From the NCBI RefSeq assembly GCF_000744785.1, contig NZ_JQMO01000002.1, positions 992,001 to 1,056,000 on the forward strand: a DNA stretch of 64,000 bases. The letters run 5' to 3'. Below are positions 54,189 to 63,073 of the stretch, piece after piece. A program made the translations under genes and the position numbers. Every line of letters begins with the position of its first letter. Position 1 is the first letter of the stretch. This DNA is from Kitasatospora azatica KCTC 9699 (GTDB taxonomy: Bacteria > Actinomycetota > Actinomycetes > Streptomycetales > Streptomycetaceae). The notes below the pieces were generated by a model. The model was not told where the DNA came from and did not search any database. It worked only from the letters and a program-made list of their open reading frames with translations.

Positions 54189-54371
54189 CTACGGCAGCGG
54201 GGTGGGCGCCGCCAGGTAGGACTGAGTGCGGGTCACCCAGTAGCCGAAGTCGCCCGGACCGGTCTGGTTGGTCCCGACCATCTCGGGGACACCGTAGGTC
54301 GCGCTGCCGGTTCCCGCGCCGAACAGGATCGCGACGACGTCCGCCGCGGCCGACGCTTGGCAGTTGATACG
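54189..54371 (-). pseudogene. C-terminal remnant of a secreted protein, family not recognised
   Basis: The minus strand reads NCQASAAADVVAILFGAGTG, SATYGVPEMVGTNQTGPGDF and GYWVTRTQSYLAAPTPLP before a TAG stop. The even composition with Tyr, Trp and Asn is protein-like and typical of secreted enzymes. No start is present upstream, and within 10 bp the sequence enters a DasR-like promoter element. The body of the gene must have been deleted. A chitin-related role would fit the element, but the fragment itself does not show it. Confidence 0.45.
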
Positions 54372-54379
54372 ATGGCAGC

Positions 54380-54395
54380 AATGGACTAGACCTGT
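54380..54395. promoter_or_regulatory. DasR-responsive-element-like sequence
   Basis: On the minus strand ACAGGTCTAGTCCATT matches 13 of 16 bases of the DasR consensus AGTGGTCTAGACCACT (allowing C at position 2). Such sites precede chitinase and N-acetylglucosamine genes. Here only a gene remnant follows. Confidence 0.5.
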
Positions 54396-54482
54396 CGAAC
54401 AGTCAAGTACCCTGACTGGCGCCGGCTTTCCTCAGTCGGCCGTCGCGTGGACAAAGCCCGCCAGTGGCGGAGCGCGCGCAGG

Positions 54483-54935
54483 CTACCGGCTTCGACGGGC
54501 CAGTGCGGCTTCGGCGGCGTCGAGGATGCTGTCGAAGGAGCGGATGATCATCGGCCGCACCAGGAGCCGGGTGAGGAAGGCTCCGACCAACGGCATCCGC
54601 ATCTCGGCGCGGGTGATCCAGCACACCCGGGTGCCGCCGTCGACCTCGGTGAACGCCATCCGGCCGAGTTCGTGCCTGGACGGCGGCAGACTGCGTTCGA
54701 CCACGTACTCGGTGACGTACGGCGGGTCGTAGCGGGTGATCCGCTCCTTGAGCCAGCCGATCAGCCAGAGGTGCCGGCGCACCGCACCGACGCCGTAGGG
54801 TGCGCCCTCGCCGCGCCGGGCCAGGCGGCAGCGCAGCACCAGGGGCGAGCGCGTGTAGTTGGTGGTCGTGGTGAGCCAGGCGAACACCTCCTCGATCGGG
54901 GCGTCGATGGTGCGCTCGACGGTCATGGTTTCCAT
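54483..54935 (-). CDS. SRPBCC-family (START/Bet v1-like) protein
   Basis: The 150-residue protein begins METMTVERTIDAPIEEVFAW, the classic opening of bacterial polyketide cyclase/SRPBCC lipid-binding folds. It continues with HLWLIGWLKERITRYDPPYV and FTEVDGGTRVCWITRAEMRM. It probably holds a hydrophobic ligand in its helix-grip cavity. The ATG at 54935 is supported by GAGGAG eight bases upstream. It is monocistronic, and the genes around it suggest no pathway. Confidence 0.85.
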   Translation of the reverse strand: METMTVERTIDAPIEEVFAWLTTTTNYTRSPLVLRCRLARRGEGAPYGVGAVRRHLWLIGWLKERITRYDPPYVTEYVVERSLPPSRHELGRMAFTEVDGGTRVCWITRAEMRMPLVGAFLTRLLVRPMIIRSFDSILDAAEAALARRSR

Positions 54936-55142
54936 GGCTGGTCTCCTCTGTCCAGTGGGTGAGCCGCGACCGCACGGTCCGGCTCCCTTTGCTGCCCATC
55001 GAGACACTCGGCAGCGGCGGACTGTGACAACCCGTCGATGTGATTCGGCCCACCCTCGCCGGATCCCTTGACGAACCAGGGCGCGGCGGGCGGCGGCGCC
55101 ACCCCCGACTACTGACGCCCGGTCAGCACCAGCGCCGGGCGC

Positions 55143-55664
55143 TCAGCCCTCGGCATCCGGCTCGGCCGCGCCGAACAGATCCAGGGTCGCGGTCAACTGC
55201 TCCAGCGAGGTCCGCAGTTCGCGGCCCTTCGCCGCGGTCAGCCCGGACGCCGCCGCGATCTGGCGGGGCACCTGCTCGGCTGCCGCCCGCAGGGCCACGC
55301 CCTCGGGGGTGAGCCGGACGATCACCGAGCGCTCGTCCTGGGCGCTGCGCTCGCGCAGCACCAGGCCGGCCGCGTCCAGCCGCTTCAGCAGCGGGGAGAG
55401 CGTCCCGGAGTCGAGCCTCAGCAGTTCGCCCAGCCGCTTGACCGGCTGCTCGCCGTGCTCCCAGAGGGTGAGCATCACCAGGTACTGCGGGTAGGTCAGG
55501 CCGAGGTCCTGCAGCAGGCGGCGGTAGACCCGGTCGAAGGAGCGGGCGGCGGCGTGCACGGCGAAGCAGACCTGGAGGTCGAGCTGGAGCAGGTCCAGGT
55601 CGGCGGTGCCGCGGTCCGCACCGGTCGCGGTCGGCTGCGGGCGGCTCGGGTTCACAGGTGCCAT
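55143..55664 (-). CDS. ohrR: MarR-family organic peroxide sensor OhrR
   Basis: The 173-residue regulator has LDLQVCFAVHAAARSFDRVY, with the single reactive cysteine that OhrR proteins use to sense organic hydroperoxides. The winged helix follows as LGLTYPQYLVMLTLWEHGEQ, RLGELLRLDSGTLSPLLKRL and ERSVIVRLTPEGVALR. Oxidation of the cysteine releases DNA and turns on ohr, which lies divergently 150 bp away. A 22-bp inverted repeat sits between the two genes, closer to ohrR. Confidence 0.92.
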   Translation of the reverse strand: MAPVNPSRPQPTATGADRGTADLDLLQLDLQVCFAVHAAARSFDRVYRRLLQDLGLTYPQYLVMLTLWEHGEQPVKRLGELLRLDSGTLSPLLKRLDAAGLVLRERSAQDERSVIVRLTPEGVALRAAAEQVPRQIAAASGLTAAKGRELRTSLEQLTATLDLFGAAEPDAEG

Positions 55665-55708
55665 GCACCAAGGATACAACTCGATCACCCACCACTGGAT
55701 AGTCAGCC

Positions 55709-55730
55709 ATTCAATTGCGCACAACTGAAT
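55709..55730. promoter_or_regulatory. OhrR operator (inverted repeat ATTCAATTG/CAACTGAAT)
   Basis: Nine-base arms with one mismatch and a four-base spacer (CGCA) lie 45 bp upstream of ohrR and 83 bp upstream of ohr. They are in the AT-rich pocket where both promoters should be. Confidence 0.7.
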
Positions 55731-55813
55731 CACGTGTCATGATGAGTGAGCGGTCGAACCCAGCCGGCCGACCGGGCAACCGCCTGGTGATCGACGGACG
55801 AAGGACATTTCCG

Positions 55814-56227
<414 letters not shown>

Positions 56228-56250
56228 GTAGCCCGGGCAAGCCGGGCAGG

Positions 56251-56302
56251 CCGCGCCGCCGCCAACCGTGAGGGAGTCACCTCACGAGTGGCGGCGGCGC
56301 GG
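56251..56302. terminator. Nested bidirectional terminator between ohr and the MMPL gene
   Basis: CCGCGCCGCCGCCA at 56251-56264 pairs with TGGCGGCGGCGCGG at 56289-56302. Within the loop CGTGAGG/CCTCACG forms a second stem. Both convergent genes end within 25 bp of it. Confidence 0.8.
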
Positions 56303-56310
56303 CGTCGTCG

Positions 56311-58530
56311 TCACACCGAGCCGACGGCCACCCGCGCGTAGTGCTCCGGGTGCCCCTCCACGTGCAGCTGCGGGAGCCGGCGGTCCAGCCAGGCCGGCAG
56401 CCACCAGTTGCGGGCGCCCAGCAGCTGCATCACGGCCGGCACCAGCAGCAGCCGCACCAGGGTCGCGTCGATCAGGATGGCCGAGCCCATGCCGACCCCG
56501 ATGATCTTGATGGCGATCTCCGGCGCCGGCACGAAGGCCGCGAAGACCGCGACCATGATGGCCGCCGCCGCGGTGATCACCCGGGCGGTGCTGGCCAGGC
56601 CGGAGACGATCGCCCCGCCGTGGTCCCGCGACGCCAACCAGGCCTCGCGCATCCGGCTGACCAGGAAGACCTCGTAGTCCATCGAGAGGCCGAACAGCAC
56701 CGCGAAGGTCAGCACCGGCACGAAGGCCGGCAGCGGGGTCGGGTTGTCGATCCCGATCAGCTTGCCGAACGCCCCACCGCGCAGCGCGAGCGCGACCACG
56801 CCGTAGGAGGCCGCGACCGAGAGCAGGTTCATCACGGCCGCCTTGAGCGCGACGGCCAGGCTGCGGAAGGCGACCAGGAGCAGCAGCATCGAGACCGCGA
56901 CCACGCCGCCGACCAGCAGCGGCAGCCGGCGCACGATGTTGGCCGTGCTGTCGATGGAGGAGGCGGTGACCCCGCCCACGTGCACCCGCAGCCCGGAGGC
57001 GGGGATCACCTGCTCGCGCAGGTCGCGGACCAGCTGCTCGGTGGCGGCGGCCTGCGGCCCGCTGGCCGGGACCACCGAGAGCACCACCGAAGTCCCGGAC
57101 GGGCTGCGCCGCTCGGGCGCCACCGTCGCGACGCCGGGCGTGGCCCGCACCTTCGCGGCCAGTGCGGACAGCGCCGCGTCCGACGGTCCGTCAGGCAGCT
57201 CGGCGACCAGCAGCAGCGGCCCGTTGGCGCCGGGACCGAAGCCGGTGGCGACGGTGTCGTAGGCCATCCGGTTCGACCGGCCCGCCGGGTCGTTGCCCGC
57301 GTCCGGCAGCCCGAACCGCACGCCCAGGAAGGGCGCGGCCAGCGCGAGCAGCACCAGCGCCCCGGCCAGCGTGGCGAGCACCCGGTAACGCTCGACCAGC
57401 CGGCTCCAGCGCAGCCAGCCGGGGCTGACCTCGTTGGCGGCCCGCGCGGTACCCCGGCGGGGCAGCGGCAGCCGCAGCCGGTCGATGTGTCGTCCCAGGT
57501 AGCCGAGCAGGGCCGGGAAGAGGGTGCCGGCGGCGATCAGCACCACCAGCACCGAGGAGATCGCCGCGAAGGCCGCGCCGCGCATGAAGGAGAGCCCCAT
57601 GGCGAACAGTCCGAGCATGCTGATCACCACGGTGAGGCCGGCGACCAGCACGGATCGCCCGGCGGTGTCCAGGGTGGCGACGGTGGCCGCCTCGAGGTCC
57701 AGCCCCTCGGCCCGCCACTCGCGGAACCGGGTGACCAGCAGCAGCACGTAGTCGATCCCGACGCCGATGCCCATCATCGCGGCCAGCGAGGTGGACCAGT
57801 CCGGCACCGGCATGACCGTGGCGAGGACCGGCAGCAGCAGGCCGCTCACCGCCAGACCGGCGAGCGCGGTCAGCAGCGGCAGGCCGGCGGCCACCACGGA
57901 GCCGAAGGTGAGCAGCAGGATCACGGCGGCAGCGGCCATCCCGATGCCCTCGGAGCCGATCGCGCCTTGCTCGGCCTGCTGCACCGCCATGCCGCCGAGG
58001 TGGACGGTGAGTCCGTCGTGGGCCTGGCCGGCCAGGTCGAGCAGCCGGTGGGTGTCGGCCTTGGGCATCTCGGAGGCGTTGGCGACGTCGAGGTGCAGCC
58101 GGCCGACGGCGGTCCGCTGGTCGGCCGAGACCAGGCCGGTCTGCGCCGGGCCCTCCACCGCGCTGACGTGCGCCACCTGGGCCATCCGCTGCAGCAGCGC
58201 CTCGGCCTGGGACTGCGCGGCCGCTCCGGTCACGCCGCTGTCGGAGTGCAGCACCACGGTGACCATCTCGCCGGACTGGCCGGGGAAGTCACGGGCCAAC
58301 AGGTCCTGGGCGATCCGGGAGTCCGAGCCGGGCGCGGTGTAGTCGGCGCTGTACTTCCCGCCGAAGGCGGCGCCGAGCGCGGCCGCGAGGCCGAGCGCCA
58401 GCAGCCAGACCAGCACGGTGCGGCCGCGGTGGCGGAAGCTCCAGCCGGCTATTCGGCCCAGCGGCCCCGGCCGGTGGTCGGCCGGCGGATCCGTGGGCGT
58501 GCCGCGCTCGCCGAGCAGCACCTGGGACAT
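56311..58530 (-). CDS. MMPL (RND-type) lipid/drug exporter
   Basis: The 739-residue protein has two RND-like halves: GRTVLVWLLALGLAAALGAA at the N-terminus, the external domain, then TM clusters around 190-340 and 540-710. The family motifs MMGIGVGIDYVLLLVTRFRE and FGLSMDYEVFLVSRMREAW carry the conserved Asp-Tyr pairs of the proton relay. Family members in mycobacteria export lipids; in streptomycetes many export antibiotics. A 16-bp perfect palindrome 52 bp upstream of the ATG suggests repression by a MarR/TetR protein encoded elsewhere. Confidence 0.92.
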   Translation of the reverse strand: MSQVLLGERGTPTDPPADHRPGPLGRIAGWSFRHRGRTVLVWLLALGLAAALGAAFGGKYSADYTAPGSDSRIAQDLLARDFPGQSGEMVTVVLHSDSGVTGAAAQSQAEALLQRMAQVAHVSAVEGPAQTGLVSADQRTAVGRLHLDVANASEMPKADTHRLLDLAGQAHDGLTVHLGGMAVQQAEQGAIGSEGIGMAAAAVILLLTFGSVVAAGLPLLTALAGLAVSGLLLPVLATVMPVPDWSTSLAAMMGIGVGIDYVLLLVTRFREWRAEGLDLEAATVATLDTAGRSVLVAGLTVVISMLGLFAMGLSFMRGAAFAAISSVLVVLIAAGTLFPALLGYLGRHIDRLRLPLPRRGTARAANEVSPGWLRWSRLVERYRVLATLAGALVLLALAAPFLGVRFGLPDAGNDPAGRSNRMAYDTVATGFGPGANGPLLLVAELPDGPSDAALSALAAKVRATPGVATVAPERRSPSGTSVVLSVVPASGPQAAATEQLVRDLREQVIPASGLRVHVGGVTASSIDSTANIVRRLPLLVGGVVAVSMLLLLVAFRSLAVALKAAVMNLLSVAASYGVVALALRGGAFGKLIGIDNPTPLPAFVPVLTFAVLFGLSMDYEVFLVSRMREAWLASRDHGGAIVSGLASTARVITAAAAIMVAVFAAFVPAPEIAIKIIGVGMGSAILIDATLVRLLLVPAVMQLLGARNWWLPAWLDRRLPQLHVEGHPEHYARVAVGSV

Positions 58531-58581
58531 CGGAAGCCTCCGAAACGGCGGTAGTGAGAAGTCATGGCGCGCAACATCTAT

Positions 58582-58597
58582 GAGGTGACGTCACCTC
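58582..58597. promoter_or_regulatory. Operator palindrome GAGGTGACGTCACCTC before the MMPL gene
   Basis: A perfect 16-bp palindrome lies 52 bp upstream of the MMPL start. Its size and symmetry are those of TetR/MarR operators. No such regulator gene is adjacent. Confidence 0.65.
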
Positions 58598-58682
58598 TGT
58601 CAACGCACTGTGCCGAGTCTCACAGCACCCGGGTGCGGGAACCTGCCGCTGCTCTTCGGCTACGCCCTGCCGGGTGGTCGGG

Positions 58683-59384
58683 TCAGCTGCCCGTCGTCCC
58701 CCGCGCCCGGTAGCACAGTTCCGGCCGCCCCACCTGCCCGTAGCGCGGCTCGCGGACCGCCAGTCCGGCGTCCACCAGGTGCTCGAGGTAGCGCCGCGCG
58801 GTGATCCGGGAGACTCCGGCGGCGGCGCCCGCTGCTGCCGCCGAGAGGCTGCCGTCGGCGGCGCGCAGTACGCGGGCGATGGCGTCCAGGGTGGGGACGC
58901 TCAGGCCCTTGGGCAGCACGGAGCGTTCGGCGGTGCGCAGCACGGCGAAGGCCTGGTCGACCTCGGCCTGGCCGGTGGCCTCGCCGGAGCGGTCCAGGGT
59001 CTCGCGGTAGCGGGCGTAGCGTTCCAGGCGTTCGTAGAGGGTGGCCGCGCTGAACGGCTTGAGCAGGTACTGCACCACACCCGCCGAGACCGCCTGACGG
59101 ACCGTCGCCAGTTCGCGGGCGGAGGTGACCGCCATGATGTCGGTGCCGTGGCCGGCGGACCGCAGCCGACCGCAGAGCTGCAGGCCGTGGCCGTCGGGCA
59201 GGTGCAGGTCGAGCAGCACCAGGTCGACGGGCGTGCCGTCGGCTCGCGCGCGGTCCAGGAAGCGCAGCGCCGCACCGGCCGAGTGGACGGTGCCGGCCGC
59301 GCGGAAGCCGGGAGCGCGGTTGACGTAGAGGGTGTGCGCGTCGGCCGCCACCGGGTCGTCCTCCACCACCAGGACCTCGATCAT
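58683..59384 (-). CDS. CitB/DctR-type response regulator
   Basis: The 233-residue regulator has an N-terminal receiver domain: VLVVEDDPVAADAH, then the phospho-acceptor aspartate in DLVLLDLHLPDGHGLQL and the lysine in VQYLLKPFSAATLYERL. The C-terminal helix-turn-helix GVSRITARRYLEHLVDAGLA is like those of the CitB/DcuR group. It overlaps the end of the sensor kinase gene by ATGA. Its likely target is the divergent dicarboxylate symporter gene at 61160. Confidence 0.92.
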   Translation of the reverse strand: MIEVLVVEDDPVAADAHTLYVNRAPGFRAAGTVHSAGAALRFLDRARADGTPVDLVLLDLHLPDGHGLQLCGRLRSAGHGTDIMAVTSARELATVRQAVSAGVVQYLLKPFSAATLYERLERYARYRETLDRSGEATGQAEVDQAFAVLRTAERSVLPKGLSVPTLDAIARVLRAADGSLSAAAAGAAAGVSRITARRYLEHLVDAGLAVREPRYGQVGRPELCYRARGTTGS

Positions 59385-61018
59385 CGCCGCACCTCCAGGA
59401 CGGGCCGCCGCAGCGGCAACCGCACGGTGAGCACCGCGCCGCGCTCCCGGCCCACCTCGACCGTGCCGCCGCCGCGCCGGGCGGCCTGCGCGACCAGGGC
59501 CAGCCCGAGGCCGTGGCCGGCCCGTTCCTTGGTGGACCAGCCGCGCCGGAACACCTCGCCGACCGCGTCGGGGGCGATCCCGGCGCCGGTGTCGGCGACC
59601 CGCAGCAGCAGTTCTTCGCCGTCGATCCGCGCGGTGACCACCACCTCGGGCGGGCCGGCGCTGTGCGCGGCGTTGGCGAGTGCCGCGTCCAACGCGTTGT
59701 CGATCAGGTTGCCGAGGATGGTCACCAGGTCGCGGGCCGACAGCGCGGCCGGCAGGACCCCGTCGTCGATCCGGCTGTCCTCGGTGAGGGTGAACTCCAC
59801 CCCGCTCTCGGCGGCTTCTGCGGCCTTGCCCAGCAGCAGTGCGGCCAGCACCGGCTCGCCGACCGCCGCGACCACCCGGTCGGTGAGCCGCTGGGCCAGC
59901 GCGAGTTCGGTGGTGGCGAACTCCACGGCCTCGCGGTGGCGCCCGAGTTCCACCAGCGAGACGACGGCGTGCAGCCGGTTCGCGGCCTCGTGCGCCTGCG
60001 CGGCGAGCGCCTCGCCGAAGCCCCGCGCACTGTCCAACTCGCCGCTGAGCGCTTGCAGTTCGGTGTGGTCGCGGAGCGTCACCACGGAGCCGAGACCGGC
60101 TCCGATGGCGGAGGTGTTGACCACCAGCACCCGGTCGTCGGTGAGGTGGATCTCGTCGTGCACCGGCTCGGTGGAGAGCACCGCCCGGGTCAGCGACTCC
60201 GGCAGGCCGAGCTCGGCGAACGGGCGTCCGGCCCGGTCCTCGCGGACGCTCAGCAGCTCGCGCGCCGCGTCGTTGCAGAGCACCAGCCGCCCGGCCGGGT
60301 CGAGCAGGATCAGCCCCTCGCGGACCGAGTGCAGGGTGGCCTGGTGGTAGTCGTACAGGTGGCTCAGTTCGGCGGCGCCCATCCCGTGGGTGTGCCGGCG
60401 CAGCCGCGCGTTGGCCAGGTAGGTGCCGACCGCGCCCAGGGCCAGCGCGGCGAGCGCCACCGCGACCAGCGCCAGCAGCGGCCCTTGCAGGCCCTGGCTG
60501 ATCGACTGGACCGTGATGCCCGAGCTGACCAGCGCGATCACCGTGCCCTGGTCGTCCAGGACCGGGGTGACCGCCCGGACCGAGGGGCCGAGGGTGCCGG
60601 TGTAGGTCTCGGTGAAGGTGTGCCCGTGCAGCGCGGGCTCGATGGTGCCCAGGAACGGCTGGCCGATCCGCGAGGCGTCCGGGTGCGCCCAGCGGATACC
60701 GTGGGTGTCCATCACGGTGATGAAGTCGACGCCGGCGTCCGCCCGGATCCGCTCCGCGTACGGTTGCAGCACCGCCGAGGGGTTGGGGCCGAGCGCGGCC
60801 TGACGGACCGTCGGGGAGTCCGCCACCATCCTGGCCACGGCGACCACCTGGCGCCGGGCGGTGTCGTCGGCCCGCTGGGCGGTGGCCAGGTAGGCCAGCA
60901 CCGCCCCGCCGGCCACCACGGCGGCGACGATCACCACCTGCACCACGAAGAGCTGCCCGGCCAGACTGCGCAGCAGGCGGCGCGGCAGTGGCAGTGGCGG
61001 CAGTGGGCGCATCGGCAT
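59381..61018 (-). CDS. CitA/DcuS-type sensor histidine kinase
   Basis: The 545-residue kinase has two membrane helices (QLFVVQVVIVAAVVAGGAVL and LLALVAVALAALALGAVG) flanking an extracellular PAS-like (PDC) domain with the DTHGIRWAHPDASRIGQPFL pattern of citrate or dicarboxylate sensors. A cytoplasmic PAS domain (REGLILLDPAGRLVLCNDAA) follows. The phospho-accepting region has AAQAHEAANRLHAVVSLVEL (H-x-x-x-N-R-L), then the N box NLIDNALDAA and G boxes DTGAGIAPD and GHGLGLALV. It would sense a C4-dicarboxylate or citrate and control the symporter. Confidence 0.92.
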   Translation of the reverse strand: MPMRPLPPLPLPRRLLRSLAGQLFVVQVVIVAAVVAGGAVLAYLATAQRADDTARRQVVAVARMVADSPTVRQAALGPNPSAVLQPYAERIRADAGVDFITVMDTHGIRWAHPDASRIGQPFLGTIEPALHGHTFTETYTGTLGPSVRAVTPVLDDQGTVIALVSSGITVQSISQGLQGPLLALVAVALAALALGAVGTYLANARLRRHTHGMGAAELSHLYDYHQATLHSVREGLILLDPAGRLVLCNDAARELLSVREDRAGRPFAELGLPESLTRAVLSTEPVHDEIHLTDDRVLVVNTSAIGAGLGSVVTLRDHTELQALSGELDSARGFGEALAAQAHEAANRLHAVVSLVELGRHREAVEFATTELALAQRLTDRVVAAVGEPVLAALLLGKAAEAAESGVEFTLTEDSRIDDGVLPAALSARDLVTILGNLIDNALDAALANAAHSAGPPEVVVTARIDGEELLLRVADTGAGIAPDAVGEVFRRGWSTKERAGHGLGLALVAQAARRGGGTVEVGRERGAVLTVRLPLRRPVLEVRR

Positions 61019-61159
61019 GTCGGACAGTGTGCCTCAGCCTCGGGCGATGAACTCTATGAACGTAAACGTGACGGCCATCACCCGGTCGGCCGATAGTCAG
61101 AGCTCCCCACCCAGGCCGCCCCACCCAGGCGGCTGTCCCGCCCGGCAAAGGAGCCGACC

Positions 61160-62530
61160 ATGCCACCCATGCCCGCCACCGCGCCCAGGAGAGCAGCCGA
61201 CCGCACCCAGTACCTCTACCTCGCGGTACTGGCGGCCGTCGTGGCCGGCATCGTGCTGGGCTTCGCCGCTCCGGGCTTCGCGGTCCAGCTGAAGCCGGTC
61301 GGGACCGGGTTCGTCAACCTGATCAAGATGATGATCAGCCCGGTGATCTTCTGCACCATCGTGCTGGGCGTCGGCTCGGTCAGCAAGGCCGCCAAGGTCG
61401 GCAAGGTCGGCGGCCTGGCCCTGGGCTACTTCCTGCTGATGTCCACCGTCGCGCTGGGCCTGGGCCTGGTGGTCGGCAACCTGCTGGAGCCCGGCTCCGG
61501 CCTGCACCTGACCCAGGCGCTGGCCAAGGCCGGCCACGCCCAGGCGGCGGCCGGCGGCGCCACCCACACCACCGACTTCCTGCTCGGGATCATCCCGACC
61601 ACCCTGGTCTCCGCGCTGACCCAGGGTCAGGTGCTGCAGACCCTGCTGGTCGCGCTGCTCACCGGCTTCGCCCTGCAGGCCATGGGCCCGGCCGGCGCCC
61701 CGGTGCTGCGCGGCGTCGAGCACCTGCAGAAGCTGGTCTTCCGGATCATGTCGATGATCATGTGGGTGGCCCCGATCGGCGCCTTCGGCGCGATGGCGGC
61801 CCTGGTCGGCGCCACCGGCGTGGCCGCGCTGAAGAGCCTCGCGGTGATCATGCTCGGCTTCTACCTCACCTGCGCGGTCTTCGTGCTGCTGGTGCTCGGC
61901 CTGCTGCTGCGCCTGGTGACCGGGATCAACGTGTTCGCCCTGCTGCGCTACCTGGGCCGCGAGTTCCTGCTGATCCTCTCCACCTCCTCCTCGGAGAGCG
62001 CGCTGCCGCGCCTGATCGCCAAGATGGAGCACCTCGGCGTCAGCCGCCCCGTGGTCGGCATCACCGTGCCCACCGGCTACAGCTTCAACCTGGACGGCAC
62101 CGCGATCTACCTGACCATGGCCTCGATCTTCATCTCGCAGGCGATGGACAAGCCGCTCTCGCTCGGGCAGCAGCTCTCGCTGCTGGTGTTCATGGTGATC
62201 GCCAGCAAGGGCGCGGCCGGCGTCACCGGTGCCGGGCTCGCCACCCTGGCCGGCGGCCTGCAGTCGCACCGCCCCGAGCTGGTGGACGGGGTCGGCCTGA
62301 TCGTCGGGATCGACCGCTTCATGTCCGAGGCCCGCGCGCTCACCAACTTCGCCGGCAACGCGGTGGCCACCGTGCTGATCGGCCACTGGACCAAGGAGCT
62401 GGACCACGACCGCAGCCGCCTGGTGCTGGCCGGGCAGCTGCCCTTCGACGAGTCCCTGCTCGCGGACGCCGCCCCGACCCCGAGCATCCCGGCCCAGGCC
62501 ACCGGCCCGGCTGTCGGCAGCCCGTCCTAG
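61160..62530 (+). CDS. dctA: Dicarboxylate:cation symporter (DctA/GltP family)
   Basis: The 456-residue protein has the DAACS signatures: FVNLIKMMISPVIFCTIVLG, SVSKAAKVGKVGG, the serine-rich loop LILSTSSSESALPRLIAKME, and TVPTGYSFNLDGTAIYLTMA. These pieces form the substrate and sodium/proton sites. It would take up succinate, fumarate or malate. It diverges from the CitA/CitB-type two-component genes across a 141-bp region, which should hold its regulated promoter. A 25-bp duplication follows its end. Confidence 0.95.
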   Translation: MPPMPATAPRRAADRTQYLYLAVLAAVVAGIVLGFAAPGFAVQLKPVGTGFVNLIKMMISPVIFCTIVLGVGSVSKAAKVGKVGGLALGYFLLMSTVALGLGLVVGNLLEPGSGLHLTQALAKAGHAQAAAGGATHTTDFLLGIIPTTLVSALTQGQVLQTLLVALLTGFALQAMGPAGAPVLRGVEHLQKLVFRIMSMIMWVAPIGAFGAMAALVGATGVAALKSLAVIMLGFYLTCAVFVLLVLGLLLRLVTGINVFALLRYLGREFLLILSTSSSESALPRLIAKMEHLGVSRPVVGITVPTGYSFNLDGTAIYLTMASIFISQAMDKPLSLGQQLSLLVFMVIASKGAAGVTGAGLATLAGGLQSHRPELVDGVGLIVGIDRFMSEARALTNFAGNAVATVLIGHWTKELDHDRSRLVLAGQLPFDESLLADAAPTPSIPAQATGPAVGSPS

Positions 62531-62560
62531 CCCGACTGTCAGCAGCCCGTCCTAGCCTGG
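62511..62560. repeat. 25-bp direct repeat spanning the dctA stop
   Basis: Two adjacent copies (62511-62535 and 62536-62560) differ by three bases. The first contains the dctA stop codon. This is a small tandem duplication. Confidence 0.6.
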
Positions 62561-62565
62561 GAGGC

Positions 62566-63006
62566 ATGGCCGAACTCCCGCCCGCCCGCCATCTGATGCG
62601 TGCCAAAGACCTCGCCGACGCCCGCTACGCCGAACCCCTCGGCGTAGCGGACCTCGCGGCAGCGGCCGGCCTCTCACCGGCGCACTTCAGCCGGGCCTTC
62701 CGCCGCGCCTTCGGCGAGTCCCCGCACGTCTACCTGCTCACCCGGCGGCTGGAGCGGGCGGCCACCCTGCTGCGCACCACCGACCGGCCGATCACCGAGA
62801 TCTGCCTGTCGGTCGGCCTGAACAGCCTCGGCTCCTTCACCACCAGCTTCACCCGGATGTTCGGCCGCTCCCCCGCCGCCTACCGGGCCGCCTACCCGCC
62901 CGCCGCCTCCTACGCGCTGGTCCCGGCCTGCGTGCTGCGCGCCTACGGGCGTCCGCAACACCGCACGTTTCGAGAAGACGGGACGGAGAGCGACGCCATA
63001 GGTTGA
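62566..63006 (+). CDS. Small AraC-family helix-turn-helix regulator
   Basis: The 146-residue protein holds the two HTH motifs of AraC regulators: YAEPLGVADLAAAAGLSPAH, FSRAFRRAFGESPHVYLLTR and ITEICLSVGLNSLGSFTTSF, then TRMFGRSPAAYR. It lacks a ligand-binding domain. The start ATG at 62566 has GGGAGG immediately upstream. It is followed 67 bp later by a VOC protein, and this regulator/glyoxalase pairing is common in actinobacteria. The pair may respond to an electrophile or drug handled by the VOC protein. Confidence 0.9.
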   Translation: MAELPPARHLMRAKDLADARYAEPLGVADLAAAAGLSPAHFSRAFRRAFGESPHVYLLTRRLERAATLLRTTDRPITEICLSVGLNSLGSFTTSFTRMFGRSPAAYRAAYPPAASYALVPACVLRAYGRPQHRTFREDGTESDAIG

Positions 63007-63073
63007 CGGTACGGCTTCCGGCCGGGGGGAACGGACCTCCGGAGGCGCCCAAGGGACAAGCAGGAGAAGGACG

